Origin: Podochytrium sp. JEL0797
Taxonomy: Eukaryota > Chytridiomycota > Chytridiomycetes > Chytridiales > Chytriomycetaceae
NCBI GenBank assembly: GCA_027596195.1
Contig: JADGJG010000026.1
Span: forward strand, 1-64,000
DNA: 64,000 bases
Direction: 5' to 3'
Each line of letters opens with the position of its first letter. Position 1 is the first letter of the stretch. Position numbers and translations under genes: made by a program. A model generated the notes under the pieces. It saw nothing but the letters and a program-made list of their open reading frames with translations, searched no databases and was not told where the DNA came from. Shown here one piece after another: positions 10,473-21,302 of this stretch.

Positions 10473-12068
10473 TTAACGCACTGGCCTTCGCGCATCTGTT
10501 GGCGGCACCACAATAATGAATTCGACGGGATTTCTGAGTCAAAAAATGAATGGTCAGACACACGATGGGAGACGGAAAACAACAAAAAGCAAACCTATTT
10601 TCCTGTTTAAGCAGATTCAGACTCATCAAACGAGCAAACGTGTTTGTTTGCCTCACACAGTAGAAGACAAACAGTGCAAAACACACGCAACTGACAGCCA
10701 ACGGCATCATAGTGACCCAAAACCATGTTACACCATCCCAATGAGGATATAACGCGCCAAGGCCCCATGATAATGCGCCTCCTGCACTTTGAACCCCCTT
10801 GTAAAACCCAGCATATCGCGAGAGCTCTTCGGGATCGTTTGAAAGTGTCCCAATCAGCCAGTAGCAGAAAGTTTGAAAGAAGGCGTCATACGTTCCGTAA
10901 AACGTGTACAGCACAAACGGTCCCGCCCATTCCGCAGTGTTCTGGACCACATCTGTCTCGTGAATCGGTTTTGAGTTCCAACTGTGCTGGAAAACAGCAC
11001 CGCCGACCGCCATAATGACCGTTGTAACAGCCATGATTGCGGTTCCGACTTTGGCTCGGAAGATGCGATCTTGCCGCGGATTGTCGAGGATCCAGTGGCC
11101 GAGGAACCAAGCGCCTCCTCCCTGGCCAGCCCAGTAGAAAACACCGTTGAGGGCGCTGGTGCGAACTGTGAAGAAGGATTGGAATTTGCTGAATTGGTAG
11201 CTGTAGAACCAGTTGGAACTCAAGAATGGAATCATCTGCCAAAAAGGAATGAGATGAACTAACGCAAAACTGACATCAAAACTGAACATACGAGAACGAG
11301 CATTGCAGGGTTCGCAAACAGCTTCAAAAGTGCAACCGCCTCTTCCCATAAGCTCGTGGAACTACACTCAACCTGCGTCTCATCATCCCGAACGACTTTC
11401 GAAGGATGCACAATCAACAGCGCCACAAGCGACCCACACGACATCAACGCGATAAACACCAAGTACACGAGATCATTGGCCGCATTCGATTGGGACCCCC
11501 ACGATTCCCCCAACGCCACCGCGGATCCAATCACTCCGCCGAGGTTGAAAATGACCCAGAAGATGGCAAAGAAGGTGCCCTTTTGGCCTTCCCCCGGGTA
11601 AGTGAGGCAGATCTGGCCTTGTGCAGCCCAGAGGCACGCGGCACCAAGCCCAAGTGTGGCTCCAGCAGCCACCGAGAAATCGGCGACGGATTGGGGCACC
11701 GATGAGTCAGATTCGGAATTCGAGATGGACCTATGTACGCTATACTGAGACGCAGCGTAGATGGCGTACGTTGATCCACCTGAAAGAAATCCGTTATGCC
11801 GAGCTCAGAGGAATGTGGCACCCGAGCCGAACTCACCGACAACCAGCAGAAGCCGCGGCCCCACCAGGTTATTGAGACCTCCCGCAATGACACCCATGAT
11901 GGCAAAGCATGCATAAACGGCCGCATTCTGCTCGTATTTGAGTTGCGTCGCGAGAGTTTCGGTGCTCAAGGAATTAAGGGCGTTGAACATGCCCGGACAG
12001 AGGAAGCACACAAAAGACACAACGAGAAGTTGTGTCCGAGCATGGTTGAGACTGGCAAAGATCCCCAT
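10473..12068 (-). CDS. UNC93-like major facilitator protein, copy A
   Basis: Exons (minus): 12068-11837, 11779-11292, 11235-10595, 10533-10473 (473 aa). A multi-helix membrane protein of the UNC93/DUF895 branch of the MFS fold. Shared landmarks are W-A-A-Q-G-Q-I-C-L-T-Y-P, G-T-F-F-A-I-F-W-V-I-F-N-L-G-G, S-N-W-F-Y-x-Y-Q-F and S-R-Y-A-G-F-Y-K-G. Substrate unknown. The last 61-bp exon is less certain; without that splice the reading frame would run on into an unrelated tail. Most divergent member of a three-gene tandem array on this strand. Confidence 0.88.
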
Positions 12069-12258
12069 TTTTGGATCTGACGAAAAGTGCGATGGAAGAT
12101 GTGATTTGAATTTTTTTCGCTTGAAAATTTAATTCGAAACAAGAAATGAATGAATATATTCCGTTCAGAGTATTACTGTACACTGAAAGAGGGGGAAAGA
12201 AAGTCGTACGGAAGTGCAGAATAATTTGTACATTTTATTATTTTGGGGGGGAGTTTCT

Positions 12259-13714
12259 CTACTCGTCGAAACTACCCCTCTCCGTCTTGACTTCCGTCAC
12301 ACTCGCATCCGTGTGGTTCTTGACAAACAACTTGGTGTACAACGCAAAGAAAGCGCATGACACAAGGCACGGGATCACCATGACCCAGAACTGAGCTTTG
12401 CTCGTCAACGCGTTCCCCTTCGCAGCCGTAAACGCAAACCCGTTCAAAGCCCACGCAATACCTCCACCAGCCGACTGAGTACCCTTATAGAACCCAGCGT
12501 ACCGCGACAGAGTCTCGGAGTCGTTAGAGATGGCGCCAATCAAGTAGTTGACGTAAGTCTGGAAGAAGGCGTCGTAAAGACCGTAACAGCAGTACAAGAA
12601 CAACGGTCCAATGAACTCGGCCGTGTTGTTTCCAGCGTCAATAACAGTGAAGTTCGGGTCCGCGGCAATGTACTCGAACGCGGCACCGCCTCCAAAGAAG
12701 GCCAGCGTGCATACACTGAGAATTCCACATCCGATCCAGGCACGTGTGATTCTAGGGTATCGGGGGTTGTCCAAGAAGAGGTTTCCAAGAACCCATGCGC
12801 CGACAGCTTGAGACGCCCAGTAGAAAATGGCCTTGAGACCGTCGGTACGACCGGAGAAGAATCCGGCAAATGCTCCGAATTGGTAGGTGTAGAACCAGTT
12901 GGAAGACATGCAGGGAATAAGCTAAAAATGAGAGATTCAGATTAGAATAAGACCTAAGCTAAAAAGGCATTCAAAAAAGAGGACTCACCATGCAAAGCAT
13001 CGCTGGGTTGGTAAAGAGCTTCAAAATCTCAATAAACTCGTGAACCACGTTGGTTGGTGGAGTCTCGACCTCAGTCTGGTCTTCACGAATAATGGTTCCA
13101 GGAGGACGAATGAGGATGGCGACGAACGAAGCAGAGATCATGAACGCGATGAAAACAATGTAAAGAGGAGCTCCGATGGCATATCCACCCGAACCGTGAG
13201 GCCAAGCAAGAATGGTGCCGATAATGTTTCCAAGCACGGCACCCAAGTTGAAAATGACCCAGAAGATGGCAAAGAAGGTTCCCTTCTGGTTCTCGGTGGG
13301 GTAGGTCAGGCAAATCTGGCCTTGCGCAGCCCAGAGCATACCAGCGCAGCAACCGAGGTAGGCTCCTGAAGCGATAGAGAAGGCGTTCGCAGAGTCTGGA
13401 AGTGGGACGGAGGAGTCTCCGTTTTGGATGGCGAATACGTTGTACTGTGCTCCGGCGTAGAGGGCGTAACCAGTTGAACCAATAGCGGCAAGGATACGGG
13501 GTCCCAAAATGTTGTTGAGACCACCAGAGAGGAGACCGATGATGGCGAAGCAGAAGTACAATGCAGCGTTCTGCTGGTCCTTGACGACTTGGGCAGAAGG
13601 TCCCGCGGTGGGGAGGGAGTTGAGGGCGTTCCACATTCCCGGTGACAAGAAGCACACTGAAGAGATGATGAAGACTTGCGTGCGAGCGAGATTGAGATTG
13701 TCCATGAACCACAT
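12259..13714 (-). CDS. UNC93-like major facilitator protein, copy B
   Basis: Exons (minus): 13714-12989 and 12921-12259 (462 aa). Starts M-W-F-M-D-N-L-N-L-A-R-T-Q. The same family blocks as its neighbours are intact, including P-T-E-N-Q-K-G-T-F-F-A-I-F and S-R-Y-A-G-F-Y-K-G-T-Q. It is a fully open two-exon gene, very close in sequence and intron position to the damaged copy upstream (14154-15602), so it is probably the working representative of the pair. A TATA-like element lies about 75 bp upstream of the start. Substrate not predictable. Confidence 0.9.
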
Positions 13715-13782
13715 TGTTTAAGCTAAAGGTGAAGGTGAATGTAGGTTTTGTTGTTTAAATGGCCCTCCTGGCCTTGTGCTCT

Positions 13783-13795
13783 TATATATCCTTTT
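13783..13795 (-). promoter_or_regulatory. TATA-like element of UNC93 copy B
   Basis: On the minus strand a GGATATATAAG element lies about 70-80 bp upstream of the ATG at 13714, a usual fungal TATA position. Confidence 0.5.
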
Positions 13796-13899
13796 TCGGT
13801 GGCACAAAGGACAAGCATGCTTGCTCATTGAAAATGAGGGTTGTCAACAGGTTGTGAGTCAGTTCCGTCAATTTCGCAATTTATAAGCGGCTTTTCAGG

Positions 13900-14030
13900 A
13901 TTTTTGCCAAGTCGCGCGCCACCGAAGTTCGTTGAAAACGGCTTGAAAGCCAAGCCGAGGCGTGCCTCCCGGAAGACGAATTTGGTTTGAAGGGCAAGCC
14001 GAGGCGTGCCTCCCAAATACGACGAAATTG
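13900..14030. repeat. Two-unit imperfect direct repeat, about 45 bp
   Basis: The string AAGCCGAGGCGTGCCTCCC occurs twice (about 13950-13969 and 13997-14016), each preceded by a related GAA...TTG-rich stretch. It lies between UNC93 copies B and C with no convincing reading frame. The rest of 13715-14153 is promoter of copy B and 3' flank of copy C. Confidence 0.7.
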
Positions 14031-14153
14031 GTTGTGAAATTGGTCCATTTTTCCAAGAGACGAAACAAAATGAAAATGTTCAAAACATTCTTTATTAAAA
14101 GCAGTGCATATCAGAAAATATTAACTTATTAAGATGAATACAATATTGCGAGA

Positions 14154-15602
14154 TCACTTGGATTCACCAGCTTCAACAGCCGCGTTCTTGTCATCAGTGA
14201 AATCCTTGACGAACATCTTGACGTACAAGGCAAAGAAGATGCAAGACACGGCACAAGGTCCAGTCATGACCCAGAACTGCTGAATGGTAGTCAACGCGTT
14301 GCCGTTGGCCTGAGTGAAAATGAATCCGTTCAAGGCCCAAGCGAAACCGTTGGCAGCAGACTGAGTTCCCTTGTAGAATCCGGCGTAACGAGAGAGAGTC
14401 TCAGAGTCGTTGGAGACGGCGCCAATGAGGTAGTTGACGTACACTTGGAAGAAGGCGTCGTACAATCCGTAGCAGAAGTAGAGCAAGAAGGGTCCAATGA
14501 ATTTCGGCCGTGTTTTCCGTCGCGTCAATGATTTCGAATCCAGGCGTCGACGCATGGTACTCGAACGCGGCACCACCAGCAAAGAAAGCAATACAGGTGA
14601 TGGTGCAAATGGCGCATCCGTACCAAGCGCGTCTGGTGCGCGTGAAGCGCGGGTTGTCGAGGAGCATGTTTCCGAGACCCCATGCGCCAACGGCTTGAGC
14701 GAGCCAGTAGAAGATGGCCTTGAGTCCGTTCGTGCGACCAGAGAAGTATGCTCCGAAGGGTCCGAATTGGTAGGTGTAGAACCAGTTGGAGGCCATGCAG
14801 GGGACGAGCTGTTTGGTGAAGGAGAGAGGGATTAGAAGACAGGAAGGAAAACTCAAAGTGAAGAATCACTTACAATCGTGAGCATCATGGGGTTGGTGAA
14901 GAGCTTGAGCACCTCAACGAATTCACGAAGAACATTGGTTTCCGGAGTCTCGACTTGAGTCTGGTCCTCACGGATAATAGTTCCAGGTGGGCGAATCAGA
15001 ATAGCAACGAAACAGCCACCAGCCATCAGAACGATGAAAACGAGGTACATGGCATCTCCGATAGCGTATCCAGCAGCACCAGCGGGCCAGGCAAGGATGG
15101 TTCCGATGGTGTTTCCAAGCACAGCACCCAAGTTGAAAATGACCCAGAAAATGGCGTAGAAAGTTCCCTTTTGGCCTTCGGTGGGGTAGGTCAAGCAAAT
15201 CTGGCCCTGGGCAGCCCAGAGCATACCGGCTCCAATACCGACGAGAGCACCGGTGGCAACGGAGAAGGCGTTGGCGGATGAAGGGGGCTCGACAGTGGGG
15301 TCTCCGTTGTTGGTGGATTTGTAGACGTTGTATTGGGCACCAGCGTAGACGGCGTACGAGGAACCACCGATGGCAGCGAGGATACGAGGTCCGACAATGT
15401 TGTTGAGACCACCGGCGAGGAGACCGACGATGGTGAAGCAGAGGTAAAGGGCCGCGTTTTGCTGGTCCTTAATTTGCTGGGCAGAAGGCCCAGCAGTTGG
15501 CAGGGAGTTCAAGGCATTGAACATTCCCGGGCACAGGAAGCACACGAAGGAGATGACGTACACTTGAGTACGAGCTTGGTTGAGGTTGTCCATGAATCCC
15601 AT
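14154..15602 (-). pseudogene. UNC93-like major facilitator protein, copy C, with one-base frameshift
   Basis: Exons (minus): 15602-14874 and 14808-14154. Everything aligns with copy B, including the single intron position. However, at about 14502-14504 the minus strand carries one extra A after the T-A-E codons, moving translation out of frame before I-G-P-F-L-L-Y. Downstream sequence stays open and conserved to the stop in the other frame, so the break is either very young or a base-call error. Removing one base would give a length divisible by three (460 codons). Typed as pseudogene because the sequence as given is broken; a working gene is equally possible. Confidence 0.75.
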
Positions 15603-16261
15603 GATTGGAAGATGTTTGGGTGAGATGATGAGGGAATTGACTTCTCGATTCCCGCGGTTTTTATACTTCGGCGTTGCACCAAGTTCAACTGAGCCACACA
15701 AGGCGGTAACGCGCACAAAAAGGTTCACTCTTTTCGGAATTGATTGCAATCATGTGCGAAATCTCGTAACCGTGACTCCTCGTCGCCAATCTTTCGAACG
15801 AAAAAATCGGGGTATCAGTGGCGGCAAGCTGGAAAGCCCGGAGCGGCTCCGAAACGAGTTTGAAAGTTCAAATTTTGCCGTCGACGGGACGCATGTCTGA
15901 AGGGAGGCGCGAGATAAGAGCACTTTTGGAGAGGCGTGTCGACTTCTAGACACTGCGTGAACTTAGACGTCGTGTTATATTCAAAAAGCATGGACTGGGA
16001 AACTTGATGGGTTGGGTAAACTCGGCGTCGCACACCACCCGAATCGTGGGGGGGCCAACGACGAACAATTATCCCACTATCTCAAGGAGTTCCACTCCAG
16101 TTTTTAAGCGCTTTAACTTTTTTGCCCCTTTTATTTCCAGCGTTCTGTTCAAAATTTGAACCACGTTGGGTTTGCGATAGTATGGGCTATTTTTGCGCTA
16201 TTTCAATCCCTCAAAATGAGACGCATCGCGTCAAGATCCATCTCTAAATTTTTTCGTAACA
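15603..16261. promoter_or_regulatory. Divergent intergenic region with a TATA box for UNC93 copy C
   Basis: 659 bp between the starts of UNC93 copy C (minus) and the GRF-finger gene (plus). A minus-strand TATAAAAA sits at about 15667-15660, about 60 bp from the copy C ATG. I see no credible coding exon here. Confidence 0.5.
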
Positions 16262-16906
16262 ATGCGGTGCCGCAAGCGAGAAAAGAACGACCTCGGCCAA
16301 TACATCTCATGCAATGAAGAGTGCACCGAGAGCACCTCCAACAGCGCGGCGAACCCTGGCAGAAAATACTGGAGCTGTCCAAAGCATGTTTTCTCACACT
16401 GGGTCCCCGGATCCTCCGCTTCAATCCCGGCTCCCGCCACTCCCGTCAGAGACTACCCGACCTCCCCCTCCTCTCGATACACTCCCTACACTCCCGTTAC
16501 CCCACAAAAGCCCCTCCACCAGCATCAGCCACCGGCGTACAACCCGTTCAACGACGAGGAATCGCAAGGCGGATCGTCCTCTTCGCGCAACTTTGTCTCT
16601 CCACCCTCATCCCAGATCCCGCTCGATCTCAACTTTTACAGCAGTGAAGACGTCGGCGGCGACACGGAGGATGAGGAAACTGTGACTGTTCGCCGTGAGT
16701 CCTCGACCGCAATCAGCAAAGTCTCGAGCCTCCTGAACAAGGTTCTGGCGGAGAATACAAAGTTGAAGAGAGAGAACGAGAGACTCAAGCGGGAAAAGGA
16801 GGCGGGTGGTGCGGCTGCTGAAGCCGCCGCGTTGAAGGAAGAGGTGGCGCGTTTGAAGAAGAATATCCGCAAGCTGACTGACGTCATAAATGCGCAGGGG
16901 GAGTGA
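16262..16906 (+). CDS. GRF-type zinc finger plus coiled-coil protein, copy 1
   Basis: Single exon, 214 aa. The N terminus has a C-x-K-R-x-K-N-D-L-G-Q...C-x-x-x-C...N-P-G-R-x-Y-W-x-C-P pattern ending H-W, matching the single-stranded-nucleic-acid-binding GRF zinc finger (residues about 1-45). A Pro/Ser/Tyr-rich linker, an acidic T-E-D-E-E-T box (about 138-144) and a Lys/Glu/Leu-rich coiled coil (about 165-210) follow. A paralogue is at 38581-39228 and a decayed piece at 37535-37692. Function unknown; nucleic-acid binding and self-association are inferred from the domains. Confidence 0.8.
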   Translation: MRCRKREKNDLGQYISCNEECTESTSNSAANPGRKYWSCPKHVFSHWVPGSSASIPAPATPVRDYPTSPSSRYTPYTPVTPQKPLHQHQPPAYNPFNDEESQGGSSSSRNFVSPPSSQIPLDLNFYSSEDVGGDTEDEETVTVRRESSTAISKVSSLLNKVLAENTKLKRENERLKREKEAGGAAAEAAALKEEVARLKKNIRKLTDVINAQGE

Positions 16907-17214
16907 GCATTAGTGTGGTCAAATTTCCTGAAGGTCTTTGTGAATGATCGTTTTTTTTGCGTTGAGGTTGCACTTTCCTTTTTCCTTCTCCCTTTCTTTG
17001 CGTATTATTATTGCTGAATAGATGTGATTTGCTGACACCAAACTCACCTTGTATCCCGGTTCGAAGCCGTGGCTTCGGAACGCGTGCCGTTCAAGCTCCT
17101 TTAAAGCGGGACCGTCATTTTGATTTCGGTTCATTCGACCCAGGCAAATCAAGGTGCATAACACAATTATTTTACAGCTACACACATCAAATTGATTTTC
17201 TGAATTCACGAAAC
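16907..17214. other. Convergent 3' flanks, no gene seen
   Basis: About 300 bp between two converging genes. It contains G-G-C-T-T-C-G-G-A-A-C-type short motifs also seen near 23410, but no open frame of note. Confidence 0.5.
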
Positions 17215-18071
17215 TCAAAACGTGTTCCCCACAAAACTCCTTTGCACCCTCCTCCCCTCTCCCTCCCCACTCTCAAACAACACCTCTCTCTCTTCCCCCA
17301 AAGCGATCACCTCCTCCCTCCTCCTCAACGCCGCCGTCCTTCCTCCCCACAACCCCTCCGTCGAAATAAACCCCCGCACGCGTGAATACCCCACCTCCGC
17401 GTTCACGCGTCGCCAAAACAGCGGGATACCGAAACAAGTCCCAACTCCAAACGCTACCGCCATAAGCCAATACGATACCCCGAGTGACCCTGCGGTGTGT
17501 CCAAAGTCGTTGAAGTAATCCACCCCCGCTTGGTTTTTGAACACGCCGAAGGAGATGAGGGCCGAGAGGTGGGAGGTGGAAGTGAGGAGGAGTAGGGTGA
17601 GGGAGGTGAGTTTGAGGAGGCGGGAGCGTTTGGTGGGTGTGTGGGGGAGGAGGTAAGTTATGTAGTACCACGCGAGTGTGGATCCGAGGGTTGAGAAGAC
17701 GGTCGCTGCATGGAGAAAATCAGCCGTGCGAAATGGAATGTGGAAACAAAGTGGAGGGGTTTGTTGCTCTTACCCATCACGGCAAACACCCGAAACACAC
17801 CCAACGCCAAACAATACCACGCTCCACCGCATTGCATTTGGTCGATTTGGCAGAACTTGCCGCTACATGCTCTGGCGTAAAAGACTCCGTATCCTCTGGG
17901 GTGATTTTGAGAAAAAAGGAAATGTTGGACAGATTGAAGGCGTACGTACACGTTGTAACTTGGCGTGTCGACCACATACCATCCATACGTTCCCACTGCA
18001 CTGGCTGTCAAGATGGAAGACAAGACCAACGGCAGCACAGACGAGTGCAACCACGATCCAAGGACTCCCAT
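17215..18071 (-). CDS. Four-helix membrane protein, claudin/SUR7-like, copy 1
   Basis: Exons (minus): 18071-17950, 17895-17774, 17705-17215 (244 aa). Four hydrophobic segments; the first loop has G-W-Y-V-V-D-T-P-S-Y-N-V then G-Y-G-V-F and several Cys (A-C-S-G-K-F-C...C). It ends in a charged cytosolic tail. The first intron, in phase 2 right after Y-N, is shared with the two upstream paralogues. Layout fits the PMP22/claudin/SUR7-PalI group of tetraspan proteins, but similarity is too weak to name a function. Confidence 0.75.
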
Positions 18072-18215
18072 TATTTCTGGCCTAAAAATGAAAATGAAAC
18101 CCCAAACAGAAAATTGAAAAATACTGCCTACTAGCTTTCATGACAAATGCAGAGAAGAGGAAGGCAAGATATGATAGATAAATTATATACGCCAAAAGTC
18201 ACAGACATGAAACCT

Positions 18216-19166
18216 TTAAACCTCCTTTCCCAACTTCCACATTACCCCCCAAAATGCAGCCGACCCCACGACCCCAACCACCAACCCCACCACCATCACT
18301 ACAAAACTCGATCCCACCCCTCCAAACGCGCTATTCGGCAAATTCCCTTGCACCCCACCACCCCCACTCAACACCTGTCCGCTCACGAAAAACCCACTGA
18401 CGCCCGGCACGGCGACTCCTGCACTCGCTTGGTTGATGAACATGGTGAATGCGACGATTGAGAGGAGTTGAGCGAGGAGTGTGAGGAGAAGGAGGGTGGT
18501 TGTGATGCGTTTGATGGTGGTTTGGAGGACGCGGGTTGTGGCGAGGGCGAAGAGGTGGAGACAGACGAAGGGGAGGGAGAGGATGGATAATGCGCATGCT
18601 AGAAAAAAAGCGAATGGAAGTCAGTGACGAGGGGGTGCGGGGGTTCCCTCCGAACCTGTGATTGCCAAGACTTGGAACGCTGAAAACAAGGAACAGAATC
18701 CCGCATTCGTGCACGTGTATCCACCCGTTTGACAGACCGGTGTCGTTGGTCCTCCCGTAAACACCGTAGTGGGTTGGCTGGCCGAAGCCGCGCAATTGAT
18801 TTGCGCTTCAAACACGCCGTAATTTCTGACAAAGCCCTGAACGTTAGAAAACCATTACCAAGGAATAAAGAAAAAATGGGAATCTCACGAATTGTATCCC
18901 GGCACATTCACCACGAACCAATTCAACCCCCCTGTTGCTGCCAAACAAAGCGCCATTGACGCCATGAGAATCATCACGGCCACACCCATCAGAACCGCCA
19001 CGCGTTTATCGAGCGTAGGCATTGGGAGGTTGCGTTCGTTGGGCTGCGAGATTCGGGTTCGCGCGAATGTCGAGGGGGCCGTGTTGAGGCGGGTGAGTGA
19101 GACCCGGTTGAAGTTTTTGTCGTAGTAGATGGGAACGGAGGACGTGGGGTATGTTTTGGTAGTCAT
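18216..19166 (-). CDS. Four-helix membrane protein, claudin/SUR7-like, copy 2
   Basis: Exons (minus): 19166-18889, 18825-18656, 18598-18216 (276 aa). The ATG at 19166 (M-T-T-K-T-Y-P) is preferred over an in-frame one further up because it starts the soluble N-terminal region shared in style with copy 3. Helix 1 is followed by N-W-F-V-V-N-V-P-G-Y-N-S and then N-Y-G-V-F with Cys-rich loop residues. Three more helices follow, with a Gly-rich extracellular stretch before the last. The acceptor at 18826 was chosen because the alternative loses the conserved Cys loop. Confidence 0.75.
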
Positions 19167-19489
19167 GATTGTGGTTTGACTTAACTTTTTGGAATGAATA
19201 ATGAAGAGGGCACTGTGTCCGAAAATTAGATGTCGGCCAATTTTCATCGTAACTTCATTTTACCCCCCACTTCTCGAATTAAGTCATTATCAAACAATTT
19301 GAAGACGTGACCATCCCATAATTTATCTTGCAAAGAGTTCTCGATATAGATCATAGCGATTCCAAGCAAAAACGCGCTCTCCTCTTGAGAATTCCAACCC
19401 CCCCCCATGTCGCGAGAATCCGTTTCCAACGCACTAACATTTCTATGCGAAAAACAAATCTACTAAACGAACGTGAAAAAGAACACTCC

Positions 19490-20604
19490 TCAAAGATACG
19501 CAAACCGACTTTCCCGCTTCCCACCCACCACCGCCGCCGCCACCCCTTCGGCCACATACTGCATCCCATCAATCACAACCACAGGTCCACCCCTCGACTC
19601 GCGCGGGATATACCCAATCCCATCAATCACCACCCTCTGATCCCCTTGTATCACCACCCCTACAGGAGCATCCCGGTTTCTCAAGCCACCTCCATACCCC
19701 TTCACCACCACCGTCCCCAATGCACTCACACCTCTCCACACCCACCAACCTACGACTCCACTTATCATGCCCACGAGACACGCGGCAATCATGCAGTAAA
19801 AACTGGCCGCGTAACCACCCGCGGATTCGAACGGAATCGCCGCGCCGTTTGTGATCGTCGTGCTCAACGGAACCAGAGAACTCGTCAACGCGTTGGTGGT
19901 AGAGGGAGTACCCGCTTGTCCCACCACGGCGCTCCACAACGCGAGACTCAATACCTCGCTCAAGAATGTGACGCAAACGGTTGCCAGTGCTGTCAGGTGG
20001 ATGCGTTGACTTAGGAGGGATGCGTGGTGTCCATTCCAGAGGGAGACAAACAAAATAAGAAAGAGAACAAGGGCAAGGAAACTCAGAATACACGCGAGGA
20101 CGGTGAAGGTTTGGAAAGCCGTGAGGGTTGGGCAGAAGGTGCCCGTGCATGTGTATGGGGTGGAGGTGCAAGTGAAGAGTGGGGCGTTGAGTGGGGTGAG
20201 GCCTGTGGTGAGGCAGGTTTGGGTAGAGAAGAGGCCGTAGGTTCTATTTTGGTGGGGGTGCGAGTTCGTTTGTTGAGGGATGAGAATACGAAATGAAAAG
20301 AAGAGACTTACGCAGAGTATCCAGAAGTATTCACCGAAAACCAATTCGGCATACCAGCCGCCACGACCACCAGAACCGCAGAACCAAACAACAACAAAAT
20401 CGCGACCGCGAGTGCCACGAGGAGTCGTTTGGGAACGGTTTCAGGGAGATCAGGGAGAGAAACATGATTGCGCGTGGATGCGGGGAATGTGTAGGATTCG
20501 TTGTTCATGGTGCCAGGGTCCGCGGCAGCGGAGGAGTTTGCTTGCGCTTGTCGTTGCGAGAGGGGGCGCGGGCCTTGCGGTGGGGTGCTCATTCGAAAAC
20601 TCAT
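19490..20604 (-). CDS. Four-helix membrane protein, claudin/SUR7-like, copy 3
   Basis: Exons (minus): 20604-20312 and 20243-19490 (348 aa). Has P-N-W-F-S-V-N-T-S-G-Y-S-A at the end of exon 1 and T-Y-G-L-F at the start of exon 2, the same phase-2 junction as its neighbours. The first extracellular loop has four Cys in T-C-T-S-T-P-Y-T-C-T-G-T-F-C, followed by helices 2-4. The cytosolic tail contains repeats of V-V-I-D-G-[IM]-x-Y. A second possible start lies 12 bp downstream (M-S-T-P-P-Q). It lacks the second intron of copies 1 and 2. Confidence 0.75.
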
Positions 20605-21302
20605 CTAGGGTCTACAAGTCTAAAAAGAGGAGGGAGTTTCTGGTAGGAAAAAAAGAGGTGCCTCTGATCGTTTTTTGATGGGTCGCTCTGATACATTTTT
20701 GGCGTGTCGCTTGTTTTTGCTGGTTTTGATCAAGGAAATTTCATAAAGAAAGCTGATCATTTCGTTTTTTATGATTAATAGATGCGAAATTAGACATGCG
20801 TTGGGGGAAAAGGAAATGAAGTATCGCTGTGAATCTTTTCTCTTTCTCAAGGTGCCACGTTCTATAAATCGCCAACGTCTTGTCGTTCGGTCGACGCATT
20901 CGGGAGGGTGCACCAAGTTTTTATGAAAGGCACTTAAGATTGGCGGGACTAACTGCGATCTAGATATCCTGCCATCCACTTTACCGGACGTATGCGGTCA
21001 TTGCCGATATGATATTGGAGTTGAAAGAGCCCCAAAACGGTGCCTAAGCGTGCGTGGCAGTTCACACTGTCCGAACTGGCTCATAGATCGAGCACTGCGA
21101 GCATCGACGCGACGCTGACAAAAATAGATTTTTGGATTGTTTCTCTTTACGTTTGCGGCTTGTCTGTCAATTCATGCTCCAAGTTGCGATCCTTCGATGC
21201 ATGTGATGAGAGTAGTCTTCCGTTACTTTGGGAAAACAGGGTTGTTTCATAATAACTGGAATGTGCGAAATTGAACTTTTTTTTTGACGACTTATCATCG
21301 GA
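20605..21302. other. Divergent intergenic region, no gene seen
   Basis: Nearly 700 bp between the divergent starts of the tetraspan array and the SH3 protein. Minus-strand frames here are open by chance and show no recognisable protein. Presumably holds both promoters. Confidence 0.5.

Noticed and set aside
20620..20979. 119-codon minus-strand frame upstream of the tetraspan array
   Set aside because: Unusual Lys/Arg/Ser composition with no domain; it sits in a promoter region and looks like chance.
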